Below are positions 10,901 through 22,043 of a stretch of 64,000 nt of DNA, piece by piece. Position 1 is the first letter of the stretch. Each line of letters begins with the position of its first letter. This DNA is from Hesseltinella vesiculosa (taxonomy: Eukaryota > Mucoromycota > Mucoromycetes > Mucorales > Cunninghamellaceae), in contig MCGT01000002.1 of the NCBI GenBank assembly GCA_002104935.1, forward strand, positions 124,001-188,000. Reading direction: 5' to 3'. Position numbers and translations under genes: made by a program. The notes below the pieces were generated by a model. The model was not told the DNA's origin. It made no database searches and saw nothing but the letters and a program-made list of their open reading frames with translations.

Positions 10901-12221
10901 TTGTCATCTTCGCTCACGTCATCGTCGCTGGCTCCTCCCGCCGAGGGTTGAGATGACAACCATTGCTGTGTAGAATCGAGCAAGTGGCAGGGCGATCCGT
11001 AGCGGGTATTGATGGCCACACGGAGCAGGTGTACGTAGGATATAGTTAGTGTGGTGCCAACACGGTATGGGCGCTTCTCGCTGTAGTCAAAGTAGTGGAA
11101 GAGGCACAGGATGTAACGGTGGTCGAGCTCATAAATGCCAAAGATAGGGTCCAGTACGCGGGTGACAGTGCCGGTATGATGCTGAAGCTGGTACTGGTTC
11201 CCTCGTTGGACGATGCGGGACGTTGGGTGGTCGTGTGGGATTCCCAATGGCAGGTCTTGCATCATAGCCTGAGTAGGCAGTGGCAAGGGTTGGTCCGAGG
11301 TGATCGTGGTTGGTGGTTCTAAATCGAGAACAGTCTGGCTATCGACGGTTTGGGAATCTGCTGGCGCCGGTGTATCCATTGGCGGTGCCAAGGACAACAG
11401 ATCTTTATACTGCCGATGGTGGTAAAGTTGGTAAAAGTTGGATCGATCCTCGCTATACTTTAGCACCTTTCGTTTTGTTGACTGTGTCCAGAAAAAGGTG
11501 AGTATCATGGCCTGCAAGGAAAGAAAAGAAAGGGCCATACCTGGGTGGCAGGTGGGATGTGTATTTTGTGGGTCATATCGCCGGTTTCCAGGGTGCAGAA
11601 GAGATAGGCTTCACCGACAGCGAATTCTGCATGCAGTTTGACAAAGCAATCGCCCTTGAAGACCAGTGGCACGGTCCACGAGGATGCAGGATCAGCATCA
11701 TGAAGCTCCAAGATAAACACAGCTGCACTGCCGGGCTTGGTATAAAGAATTGATTTTGCAGACACAACGGCAACGAGGTTGACGATCATCTCGCTGGTGG
11801 GATGGCATTGGAAGCGATGGACCAAGCGATCCGGTGACAAGACTGACGGCCTTGGTTGTTGATGCACCAAAAACTCAACGATGGCTGCTGTCCTGGCTTT
11901 GACTTCGCTGGTGATGGGGATCGATGGCTGTTGAAGACGAGCAACATTGCGCATGGCGAATTCCAGGTATTGCACCGTGTCGAGATGGATCAGGTGCCAG
12001 CGATCAATCACAACTGTCTGGTCCTGAAGATCGTGGTACAGTTTATCCACCTGGCAGAGAATGACGTTGTCCACAGAGATCAGGTCCAGCAGCAGCAACG
12101 TGCCTCGGGGGAACTTTTCGTGATGGCGGGATTCAACGATTCGAAGCCGGCCACAGATGGGCATGCAGTCGCTGGTGAAGGCTGGATGGTCATGACGGAG
12201 CAGGTTAGATACAGATAGCAT
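7970..12221 (-). CDS. large OB-fold protein, CTC1-like (CST telomere complex) candidate
   Basis: Three exons (12221-11541, 11481-8944, 8866-7970) join in phase 0 to give 1,371 residues. The first intron is read as 59 nt with a CTCAC branch-like site; a 29-nt alternative acceptor also keeps frame. The protein is built of beta-rich segments like OB folds, for example CGRLRIVESRHH and FPRGTLLLLDLISVDNV early, then YILCLFHYFDYSEKRPYRVGT in the middle. Near the C-terminus a zinc-ribbon insert reads LQWLCQACGGVVSGGQCQGQC, followed by a beta-strand with DGSGRAEAMMDGDD, as in RPA70-type OB domains and in CTC1. CTC1 with Stn1 and Ten1 binds telomeric single-stranded DNA and recruits Pol alpha-primase. 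Length and zinc-ribbon position fit CTC1; other multi-OB proteins remain possible. Confidence 0.6.
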
Positions 12222-12400
12222 TCATACAACAAGAGACAGGCAAGAGTACCATGAATCGAGGATGAGAAACAGAAAATAAAACAAAGAGAGAGAGAAAGAA
12301 AGAAAAAAAGCAGGGCTATTATTATTTTTTTTTTTCACCGTCGCGTTTCTCTCCGTGCGGCTGCGGCGCACAGCCATGTTAAAAATTCGGTGATCTTTAT

Positions 12401-13492
<1,092 letters not shown>

Positions 13493-14511
13493 TCTTTGTG
13501 TTGTGAAAGTTGGCAGATAGGTGAAAGAAGACGTGAAGATAAAGGAAAAAAAAAAAATTCACGGAATTGAACTAAAAGCCAAGACCCTTGACAAGTTTAG
13601 CCTGGGCGGAGCTCTTGTTTCAGATGTTGGTTTTTTTGGCGTGGTTGTCATCTTCAATCTCCGCTCGGTGCTGCTGTTGTGCTGTCGTTTGATTTCACAG
13701 ATGCAAGCATCCGCAACCCAGTTCTGAGCACAGGGCCGAGGTAGAAAAAATGATCCATAGTTAGCTTCACCCAATCTGGTTTGTACAAGAGGAATATGTT
13801 CACTATTGCGTCCTTTTCTGGCATGATCCAGGCTCTCTTTACAATTTTGGTCCTCATCTCGCTTCCAGTGATCACGATAAGTATGAGCGTACGTAAAATT
13901 TGTCTACTTTTCCCTTTTTATTTTTCATTGGTCCCTGTAAGCTTTTTTGACCAACGAAAAATAATCTGCCTCAACAAAGCCCAAAAATAAAATTGATGTC
14001 CATTCCATCCCTTGACTGAAGCTTACTCAAATTCCCTGGTTTTTGCAATGTTGTGGGTGGTGAGTAGCGAGTGCTTGGGGATGCATCCAATTTCTTAGGA
14101 AGTTTTGACGGGGTGAGGATGCGGTATACCTTCTCTGCGTTTTCTTTCAATGGATGAAAAAGTAATCCCGGAGAGGTGATAAAATAGCGCGAACCTGCAA
14201 AAAAAAAAAAAAAAAAACTGCAAAACCCAAACCCATAAAAACCAGCTTTTTCGACTCAAATGCTTTGGGTATATTTTATCTGATTTTAGCCTGCTTGACA
14301 CCGTCCTACGACCGTGACATCATGCCAGCCGAAAATTTGTATCGCCAAGGCTGTCGACAGCTCCTTTGACAGCTCGTCGAGTCTGCATTTTCTCAACGGC
14401 TCTGACGCATTTTCGCCTGCATGGAAAGCCTGCCATGACTGATCTATAAGAATAAGCCAATATATCAGCTACGTTATATCAGAATAGGTTTACCTCTGTG
14501 TTTATCCAAGA

Positions 14512-14825
14512 CTATGTTATAGAGACGGCCATGTTTGCGCTTAGAGTTGTTTTGTGTTTGTGCTGTTGAACCCCGACGACCATCTTTGGCCATGTATATT
14601 CGGCTAGAAGACCAGGCGTGACAGTAGAATCTTCGAAGAGCGATCGGATAATGTCAAACACCTCCTGTTCGTGAAGGAACCGCTGTTCAGTGATGATGTC
14701 GATGGGATGCTCCAACAAGATACAAGACGCCGACTCAAGGATTCTGGAACGCCTATGGCTGCCTACATCTGGTGTGAACTGGCTATCACCAGAATTGTCT
14801 GTATCGCTGTCAGTGTATCATCGGA
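14512..14825 (-). pseudogene. orphan coding-like fragment, unrecognised
   Basis: An open stretch of about 105 codons on the minus strand, entering just after an in-frame stop and containing one Met (MLEHPIDIITEQRFLHEQEV). It ends ANMAVSIT before a stop at 14512. The composition looks protein-like (acidic start, amphipathic middle), but no start codon, domain or partner exon is visible. It directly abuts a dispersed repeat copy. It could be the remnant of a mobile-element gene or a decayed host gene, or chance. Confidence 0.25.
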
Positions 14826-14831
14826 ATATTC

Positions 14832-15088
14832 TTCAGGAAGCAGCCATTTCTCATCACTTCGCACAAAATCTCACATCGATCCAATCACTCAAAAGTGTAC
14901 TGCCGAGATTGTTTTTTTTCTGATAAAAAGGATGGTCAGATTCAATTTCCGCAGCGCCTTCGATTCCTGGCCTGGCCATCAACCTTCTAACTCTTCCTTT
15001 TGCTGTCTGAGAGAGCTGTCGTACTAATCATGAGCATTTCTTATCATTTTGTACTGGTATGAAAAATTTGGTGTGAATTGATTTACCG
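14832..15088 (+). repeat. dispersed repeat, copy 1 (two blocks)
   Basis: Block B end (14832-14919) contains TCACATCGATCCAATCACTC followed by AAAAGTG and a T-run. Block A (15004-15088) contains CTGAGAGAG, then CATTTCTTATCATTTT and AAAAATTTGGTG. The same blocks recur at 16485-16800, and block B recurs at 58668-58840. The order of blocks is swapped relative to copy 2. It is non-coding and its boundaries are unclear. Confidence 0.55.
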
Positions 15089-15548
15089 ATGGAAGAAAGG
15101 GTATCAAGCGCTGATATATTTTTTGCTAAGATGCTGGATGCTTCTCAAACCAAAGATCAAGTGCACACAGCCATGCTTGAGATTGTGAAAGAGCTCCCTG
15201 CGCCTGGACTGGTGCGATCTGGATTGATGATGGAAAGAAGTGTAGTAAAAAAAAAAAAGGCTTGGTCGCTTTATTTTCAGTCGTTGGTGAGTTCTGTACC
15301 TATTATGTAGTATGGGTAGGAACGGTGGTTGAGGAGACCGAGGATCGTTTGGAAAGCAGGGATTTGAAAAAAATTGGTCATCACTTCGTGTTGGTTCTGG
15401 CGTGCACTAACGTAGACGGAGCCATCTCATTGGTTTGCGGATATCCAAATTAGGGCGGCTGGCTGGTGGGCTTTTTTGTGTCTTCCATTTTGCCAGAGGT
15501 CTTTTTCTGTTCCTTCTTTCCTCTCCCACATTTCTAAGCATACACAAG

Positions 15549-15631
15549 GTAAGCATCTTCCATCCATCCATCCATCCATCCATCATCCATCCAAGCAATC
15601 ATCTAACTCTAATCATCATCTTTTGATTCAG
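15549..15631 (+). other. 5' UTR intron of eL31 with CCAT microsatellite
   Basis: GTAAGC at 15549 and TTCAG ending at 15631 bracket an 83-nt intron that ends seven bases before the ATG. It contains about seven tandem CATC/CCAT units (about 15556-15592). An intron just before the start is common in ribosomal protein genes. Inferred from splice signals only. Confidence 0.55.
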
Positions 15632-15637
15632 ATCACC

Positions 15638-16208
15638 ATGGCCAAAAACTCCACTCAAAAGCGCTCGACTCTTGCTGATGTCATCACTCGCGAATATACC
15701 GTTCATCTGCACAAGTATGTTCATGGCCGCTCTTTCAAGTCTCGCACTCCTCAAGCTGTCAAAGCCATCAAGACCTTTGCTACCAAGCAAATGGGCACAG
15801 CTGATGTGCGTTTGGATCCTGCCTTGAACAAGCAGCTCTGGGCCCGTGGTGTCCGCAATGTCCCCCACCGCATCCGTGTTCGTATCGCTCGCAAGCGCAA
15901 TGATGACGATGATGCCAAGCACAAGCTGTACTCCTACGTCACATTTGTCCCTGTGGCTTCCTTCAAAGGTAAAAAACGAAAAAAAATAAAATAAAAGCAA
16001 TCCACGCTGCCAGTGTAATTGACCGGGTGTTGGTGCCGCTTTTTTTAAAAAGCTGGCACCTTCACTTGGGATCCTTCCTGCAGTTGAAAGCGCTTGAGGC
16101 TGGAGCTCTGCTCCTTTCTATGACGTGCACTTTACTCACCCCATCTCGCTTTTTTTTTCCCTATGGTATGAAATAGGTTTGGAAACCACTATCGCTGACG
16201 AAGAGTAA
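15638..16208 (+). CDS. RPL31: 60S ribosomal protein eL31
   Basis: Component of the large ribosomal subunit near the polypeptide exit tunnel. Exons 15638-15968 and 16177-16208 give 120 residues, the normal length. The start [20 protein letters not shown] and the block [15 protein letters not shown] followed by [20 protein letters not shown] are diagnostic. The protein ends VPVASFKG then LETTIADEE, with the intron splitting the Gly codon. The 208-nt intron is long for this genome and carries a strong hairpin at 16032-16060. The gene sits between two copies of the dispersed repeat. Confidence 0.97.
16032..16060 (+). other. hairpin inside the eL31 intron
   Basis: GGTGCC at 16032-16037 pairs with GGCACC at 16055-16060. 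The inner arms GCTTTTT and AAAAAGC pair as well, with one unpaired base, giving a stem of about 13 bp. Introns of ribosomal protein genes often host snoRNAs, but no clear C/D or H/ACA boxes are seen here. Confidence 0.5.
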
Positions 16209-16793
16209 GGATCCCCTTTTTTTACCTGAATATTAAATAATACCGTATTTCAAAAAAAGAAAAGGCAATAGTCAGGTTTGGTTTTTTTTTTCAATGACCA
16301 AAAAACCATAAGCACAGAGAGAAAAAGAAAGAGAGAGAGAGAGAGAGAGAGATCAGTTCAAAGTTTTGAGTCTCTATTTCCACTTGCTTTTATAACAGAG
16401 CATTAATCCTTGAAGAAGGAATCCCGATTTTTTTTAAGGAGCCATGAGCAATTTCTTGTCAGGTCTCCTAGCTCATTGCTCGGCCGTCTGAGAGAGTTGA
16501 CATTTAATCATAGTCATTTCTCGTCATTTTAAACCTGTGTGCAAAATTTGATATGGGTCCATTAGGAACAGTTTTGCCCTACGATTGTTGATCAGATCGA
16601 CCTGGGGTTCCCTAGGGAAAATGGTCAATTTTTCATTTTTTTAGCTGGTGAGTCGGAGGAGTCGAAACGAAACTGATCAAAATTTGGCTGAGCGATCTTC
16701 GAGACTTTTTCAGGTTCATCATCATTCATCGTTTGTACACTGATGCAATGTCCCACATCGATTTGATCATCCAAAAGCGCTGTGCAGTGTCTG

Positions 16794-16825
<32 letters not shown>

Positions 16826-17007
16826 GAAACGACAACAGCGCCTATTCAGCTTCCGCGCAATGAGGAAAACGACCTAGACACTGAAATCAAGAAAGAAATG
16901 ACGCGATGATTTATTGAGGGTTGGTGCTTTTCTATGAAAGCTTTACAATACAAAAATAAATAAAAAAGAAGAAAAAAGAGAGAAGGGCGGGGTAGATGCA
17001 AATGAGA
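16209..17007. other. convergent intergenic region with repeat copy
   Basis: 800 bp between the convergent eL31 and eIF2B epsilon genes. It holds a GA-dinucleotide tract (about 16329-16352), dispersed repeat copy 2 and a T29 run (16795-16823). No gene is supported. Confidence 0.6.
16485..16800 (+). repeat. dispersed repeat, copy 2 (blocks A and B)
   Basis: Block A (16485-16565) has CTGAGAGAG, CATTTCTCGTCATTTT and GCAAAATTTGATATG. Block B (16641-16794) has TTAGCTGGTGAG, GGAGTC, ATTTGGCTG, TTTTTCAGG and CACATCGATTTGATC. It ends in a T29 run at 16795-16823. Block B aligns with copy 3 over about 160 bp, and block A with copy 1. No coding potential is visible. Confidence 0.65.
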
Positions 17008-19657
17008 CTAGTCTTCATCGCTGTCCTCTTCAGATTCTTCTTCAGCTTCATTCAACCACTCGACAAACTTGGTAGCCTTGTCGCGCAACTTGAGTTCCTC
17101 GGCGTTGCCATCTTTGGATGCTCCGGTGGTGTACCAGGTCATCACGGCATCTTCTTCAATGACATCAATGTTGTATAAGATTTGCAAAGAGCCCAAGAAA
17201 ATCTTGCCAAGAGCAGGGTTGGTGGCACAGTGTTTCTGGAAAAAAGGTAAAAAAAAAAAAAAAAACGAGCATGAGAGCCGATCCGAGCCGATCCCTTGCC
17301 TGCCCTTTCGTTTATTACCTGCAGCAGACTGAGGATGTGTACTTGATCTTCCGACTTGTGCATAACCTTGTCTACCAATGGACCCCATTTCGTCAGGACT
17401 TTCTTCATGCTGGCCACAGGGTTGCTGAGATCGATCTGGTTGATGAGCAAGGGGATCAAGATTTCACGGACATCCGAGTATTTGCCATTGCTAGACATGC
17501 GCAGGCCAGTGATTTCCAGGGCAGCAGTGTCAACTGTGTGGTCTTCCACCAGGGAGCGTTCAATGGTCAAGGCCATTTCTTTCTTGAATTCTTCAGACTT
17601 TTTGCTGTCATCGACATTCAAGTTGAAGGCTTCGCCCACCGAAGCCAAATCGGATTCATCGTCGGAGGATTCACCAATGTCACTAGCGCTTTCTGACAAT
17701 TCATGCTCGTCCAAAACCAGATCCCGGATATCATAAGCTGAAAAAAAAGAAATAGGTGAGCAAGCCGGCCATGTCAAAGATGCATTACCAAGTGTGTCCA
17801 GCTTAATGTTGCGTTCGTCAACGTCGTCGTCATCGTTGGCATAATGAGTCCAAATATAAACAGGAGCATGGTCGCCATGCAAGACGTGTTCGTGCTCTAG
17901 TCCCAAGGAGAAAAAAGAAGCATCAGGGCCGGCCTTTCTAGCTCTCTTTTTCTTACCATTGTCTCCGTCGTCCTCTTCGTCACTGCTTTCAAACATGTTG
18001 TTCTTAGGTTGAGGTTCCAAACTTAATCTTGAGTATTTGGGAATAGTGGCGTTAGGACCAACGGTGACCTGTGCATGACGCAAAGGAAAAAAAAATCAGA
18101 CGTGTCCACTCGTTTGGTGGTCTCTCCTCTCCTTCACTTACGCCCTTTGAGAGAATGCTGCCATGGTCAATGTTGGTATGATCCAAAATAGAGACATTTT
18201 GGGCGAGGATGGATTGCTGGATGTGGCAGTGGTTGCCAATGACAACACCGTCCCAGAGATACACGCCATCCAAGTTGACATTGCTTCCAATCTGACAGTT
18301 CTTCCCGATGACGGAGCGTCGCACCGTGGAGTTTTCGCCAACGACGGTACCCGCGCCAATTTGTACATTTTCATCCACAATGCAGGATCTTGACAGGATG
18401 ACGTTGCCGGCCTTGTAAATGTTACCACGGCTAAATTCGTAGTCGTCGCCAGGGCTGAGGTTGGTTTCAGGTACAATGGGGAAAGCCCATCGGTTCAGGA
18501 CATGCATGCTATGAGACACGTAAAAAAAAAAAAAGAGGGGGTGAGTGACATTTGACGTGGTAGGCTGCTTCACCGCCTTTCTTTTACCTGACAGCGTTGT
18601 AAATACGTTCGTTTTGGATATGTGCAATGTAGGCTTCCGACACAAGGTGGGTGTAAATGGTCTTGCCCAAAATATCAGAGGTAATGATCCCATGGACAAA
18701 GTCGCGACGCAGGCGCTGCCAATCAAAGTTTTCTGTGAACAAGGCAGGCACTTCGACAGAGCAAATGTCTACGCGAGGATCGACGAGGTCGTTGCGAAGC
18801 TCGATTTCCTGGTGTTGTTCAAACAGGCTGGGGGCAAACTCGATGCGGTCCTTTTTTGGTAAAGCTTCTACCGGCTCATAATACAAGCATTGTCCTGCGA
18901 CTGGATCCAAAACAAAGATGCTGGCACCTTCGAGAGGTCTATCACAATGCATCAGAGAGTGGCTCGAAGGGCCTCACTGTGTGTTTGCTTACCTTGATGT
19001 ATGAGAACGAGCGGCTTCTTTAACAACCATGGTCATGATTGCATTCTTGTCTGTCTTTTTCCGGGCACGGTGATCTTCGATGGCTTTGTCCAGCTTGATG
19101 TTGGACACCAAGTCGCCAGACGTCAGAATAAAATCGTTGGTGATCAATTGTCGAGCATCCAATTCGCGCAGAGCATCGCCCACGGACATGGCATCAGGAC
19201 AAGCAACAATCTTGACATTGAGTTTGCCTTTGGGGTTCATCCATCGAGAAGATTCACTTTTGAATGGGGAAAACAGCGTCAGGTTAATACGGGGTCCAAC
19301 GGCGTTCCTATTTTTTTTTTTTCGTGCTGGGTATTGCTTACTCGAAATAAGCCTTGATCTTGTCGATATGGGACGAACATACGACAAAGACATCTCGGAC
19401 ATCTGAGATTGCAAGTACTTCCAAAGTGTACTCAATCAATGGGATATTACAAAGTGGCATAAGACACTGGCCACGAAGAAAAGAGAAGAAAAGTAGGTTA
19501 AAGAGCGTTAGATCTAGCGTCATTTTCTTACTCTTGGTAACTCATGGCTAATGGGTAAAAAGCGGGCATCATAGCTGTCAGTCAATATAACAGCTTGTAA
19601 AGGCTCTTCGACTTCGTCATCGCCGTGTTGCTGGGGTCGCTTGTTCTTGGGTGGCAT
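17008..19657 (-). CDS. GCD6: translation initiation factor eIF2B, epsilon subunit
   Basis: Catalytic subunit of the guanine nucleotide exchange factor that recharges eIF2 with GTP. Start ATG is 19655-19657 (MPPKNKRPQQHGDDEVEEPL) and stop TAG is 17008-17010, with about nine introns. Order of domains: nucleotidyltransferase-like N-terminus (QAVILTDSYDARFLPISHE, then MPLCNIPLIEYTLE, DFILTSGDLVSN); then the left-handed beta-helix with hexapeptide repeats (VQIGAGTVVGENSTVRRSVI, NCQIGSNVNLDGVYLWDGV, ILDHTNIDHGSIL); then the C-terminal W2 HEAT-like domain ending FVEWLNEAEEESEEDSDED, the acidic AA-box tail that contacts eIF2 beta and eIF5. All hallmark parts are present and in order. Confidence 0.95.
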
Positions 19658-19993
19658 TGAATGAAGAAAACGAAAAGAAAGGGAGAGAAAAAAAGAGCAG
19701 GAAAATTTTTTTGACTCACGTTCAGTCAAGCTTTTTTTTTTTTTTTTTGGTGATTCCCAAACTGTGAGACGTTTTTCAGCGCCTTGCCCAAAGAGATATC
19801 AAAGAATAGAGACATGTACCATTTATTAGCTGGTCATAAACAAACTATTCATTCTCTTTTCCTTATAAAAAAAAAAGAAGCGTCGAGGATAGGTTAAATC
19901 ATGATTCGTAGTGACCCCATCCTAGCAAGAAAAAGAAAAAAAAAAAAAAGAGCTGGTAAGTTGTCGCAGTCGAGGGTCAGAACCCCGGGAGAG
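19658..19993. other. intergenic spacer, eIF2B epsilon promoter
   Basis: 336 bp holding a T-run at about 19732-19748 and, near 19930-19950, an A-rich tract. A possible extra 3' exon of Sec2 lies at about 19898-19921 (see findings). No separate gene. Confidence 0.5.
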
Positions 19994-21715
19994 CTACCTG
20001 GAGAGGGACATTTGGAGTCGAAGACGAGAACATTCTTGGTAGATATCCATAAGCGAGCGATCCTTGAAAGTACCGAGGCGTAGTTGGCGTAAAAAGGCAT
20101 AGAAACCAATGACAGCATTCAATCGATCAGCACAGAATCGGTCGATGCAGGCCCATTCATCAAAGTAGGAGATGCGGAATCGATGGCTCAGCTCGGTTTC
20201 CATGCCCGAAGCATCATCTTCATTGTCCTGCACTTTACGGCCACAGGTGGCACATTGGATATAGCCCTGGGCCGACGCTGTGGAAGAGGAAGAGGTCACA
20301 TCATCGCTGCCAGTAAACTTGTCCCAAAGGCTGGGCTTGGCTCGCTTGGCAATACGTTCCTTGCGCAGCACAGTAGCATGCTCGCGTACAAAACCGGGCG
20401 GACAGGCTTCGACAAAGCAGGTCTTGATCTGGATGGCTTCAAGGATTTTTTTGTAGTTGGTCAATTTGGGAGTGGGGCCAAAGCGAAGGCAAGGCTCGAT
20501 GTCGTCGGCGAGGCAGAACTTCATAAACGGCAAGGCGTGGAGGCGGCGCAGGGAGGAGGTGGTGGAGGCGGCCATGGTCATGAATTCTTGGAAATCGGCG
20601 AGCATCTGGTCATCTTCAAAGGTATCGAGCTGCACAGAGTCCAGCCAGTCGGGACGAGGGTCGTTTTGCTGCAGCAGCGCCATGTCCAGCTTGGCACGGG
20701 CGAAAAAGGCAGCGGACAGGGCATCGTGGTCAAACGAAGGCGGCGTGGATGTGCCAGTCGGCTCGTCTTGCGAAGAAGACGTGTGCGAGGCCTGTCCATC
20801 TTTGGTCGAGGCTGGATCGTCGTCGGTGAGACTAGTAGAGGTGGAGAGGTTGGAAGACAGGTTGACACGGCTGCTGGCAGCACTACGATGGCTACCGCCG
20901 CTGTGGCTGCTGAGGCTATGACGGAATGGGTAGGGAACGGAGGAAGAGGCGGCAGCGTCGTCCTGGGAGGTGATCTTGTCGCGTAGTAGCTTGAGCTCGG
21001 CGAGGGTGTGCTGGAGCTGGTCTTGGGAATGACGATGTTCTTGCTGAAGCTGATCAAAGGAGGCCTGCAGGACAACCTTTTCTTGCTGTTCGGCCGAAAC
21101 CATTTCTCTGGCTTCCTTGAACAGATGCTGACCTAGGTCCTCGATTTCTCGTTTGGCGGCAAGTTTGGCGTCCTCCATCGTGCGGATCTGGGCTGTTTCT
21201 TCGTTGTACTTGATGTGGAGCTGCTCCATGTCGCGTTTCAGAGCATGGATGTCTTCGTCGCAGACCATCATCGCTTCACGGGTATCAATGATTTTCTTTT
21301 GCAAGGCCAACAATTCGTTATGTTTCTGGTCGTGCTGGGCCATGGCTTCAAAGAGCTGGCGTTTGGACTGGCGCTTTTCCTTTGTGCGTTCAAAGCGATC
21401 GGTTTGTAGTTGAACCAAGGCAGCAATCGGCTCATCGCACATGGCACAGTGTTCAGAGTCCATGGACACCAGCCAGTGATGGCAAGGACATGTGTGTGCA
21501 AAGGAAGGGACGGTGGTCGGAATGACATTGGAGGAAGTGGACAGCAATGAGGCTCGTTGTTTGGAGGGGCGAGGTGTGATGGGATCGCTGGTGGATGGCC
21601 TTGCGAAGCCTTGCAATGAGAGTTGAGCTTTGCGTTGGTCATGGTCGAGTCGTGTAAATAGTTGGTTCACCTCATTGGTTGGTTGTAAAGGAGAGATGGC
21701 TACATTGGTTGTCAT
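19994..21715 (-). CDS. SEC2: Rab guanine nucleotide exchange factor Sec2/Rabin8 family
   Basis: Activates the exocytic Rab (Sec4/Rab8) on secretory vesicles. Single open frame of 573 residues starting MTTNVAISPLQPTNEVNQLF. The N-terminal part has a Cys/His cluster, CPCHHWLVSMDSEHCAMCDE, that could bind zinc. It is followed by a long coiled coil (residues about 100-250), the Sec2 GEF region with LGQHLFKEAREMVSAEQQEK, matching the family's LFEEAN-type signature. A Ser-rich linker leads to a conserved C-terminal domain (CFVEACPPGFVREH, CATCGRKV, ISYFDEWACIDRFCADRLNA) seen in Rabin8/RAB3IL1 proteins. The stop at 19994 sits right at a possible splice donor, so the last residues are uncertain. Confidence 0.88.
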   Translation of the reverse strand: MTTNVAISPLQPTNEVNQLFTRLDHDQRKAQLSLQGFARPSTSDPITPRPSKQRASLLSTSSNVIPTTVPSFAHTCPCHHWLVSMDSEHCAMCDEPIAALVQLQTDRFERTKEKRQSKRQLFEAMAQHDQKHNELLALQKKIIDTREAMMVCDEDIHALKRDMEQLHIKYNEETAQIRTMEDAKLAAKREIEDLGQHLFKEAREMVSAEQQEKVVLQASFDQLQQEHRHSQDQLQHTLAELKLLRDKITSQDDAAASSSVPYPFRHSLSSHSGGSHRSAASSRVNLSSNLSTSTSLTDDDPASTKDGQASHTSSSQDEPTGTSTPPSFDHDALSAAFFARAKLDMALLQQNDPRPDWLDSVQLDTFEDDQMLADFQEFMTMAASTTSSLRRLHALPFMKFCLADDIEPCLRFGPTPKLTNYKKILEAIQIKTCFVEACPPGFVREHATVLRKERIAKRAKPSLWDKFTGSDDVTSSSSTASAQGYIQCATCGRKVQDNEDDASGMETELSHRFRISYFDEWACIDRFCADRLNAVIGFYAFLRQLRLGTFKDRSLMDIYQECSRLRLQMSLSR

Positions 21716-22043
21716 GGTTCTTAGTAATAATTAAAAATATGACGAGTCTAGCGCAAAAGAAAGGGAGGGGGGGGGAGGATAAAAATAAAATGAAGGGAAA
21801 CAAACAAGGCAGTCAGGAAATGGAAATAGAAAAATAAAGGGGGAAAGCCAAAAAAGGGCACGACCATTTGCCCGCTTGAGATGCTGTCACATGCATGCAA
21901 ATTGTCTCAAACAAAGAGTGTAAAATAAACAAAGTTTAATGATTTCAAGAAGGATATCAGGGTCAGTGATAAGAATAAAAAAGAGGGGGATAAGTCAAAT
22001 GTAAATGGCACAATTCAAACTAACATTGGGGAAAAGAGCTTTA
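21716..22043. other. intergenic spacer
   Basis: 328 bp with a G-rich patch near 21768-21775 and A/T-rich sequence. It should contain the Sec2 promoter and the dynactin p50 3' UTR. No gene is supported. Confidence 0.5.

Larger units (their letters stand above)
13493..15637. other. gene-poor spacer with repeat-derived sequence
   Basis: About 2.1 kb. It contains A-rich tracts (near 13543-13558 and 14198-14217), an orphan open stretch on the minus strand (14512-14825), parts of a dispersed repeat (14832-14919 and 15004-15088), and the eL31 promoter and 5' UTR. Short plus-strand frames at 15089-15460 look locally codon-like but match nothing I know. Confidence 0.5.

Noticed and set aside
20183..20986. 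267-codon open frame on the plus strand
   Set aside because: It lies antisense to Sec2, is Gly/Arg-rich low complexity, and Sec2 explains the region fully.
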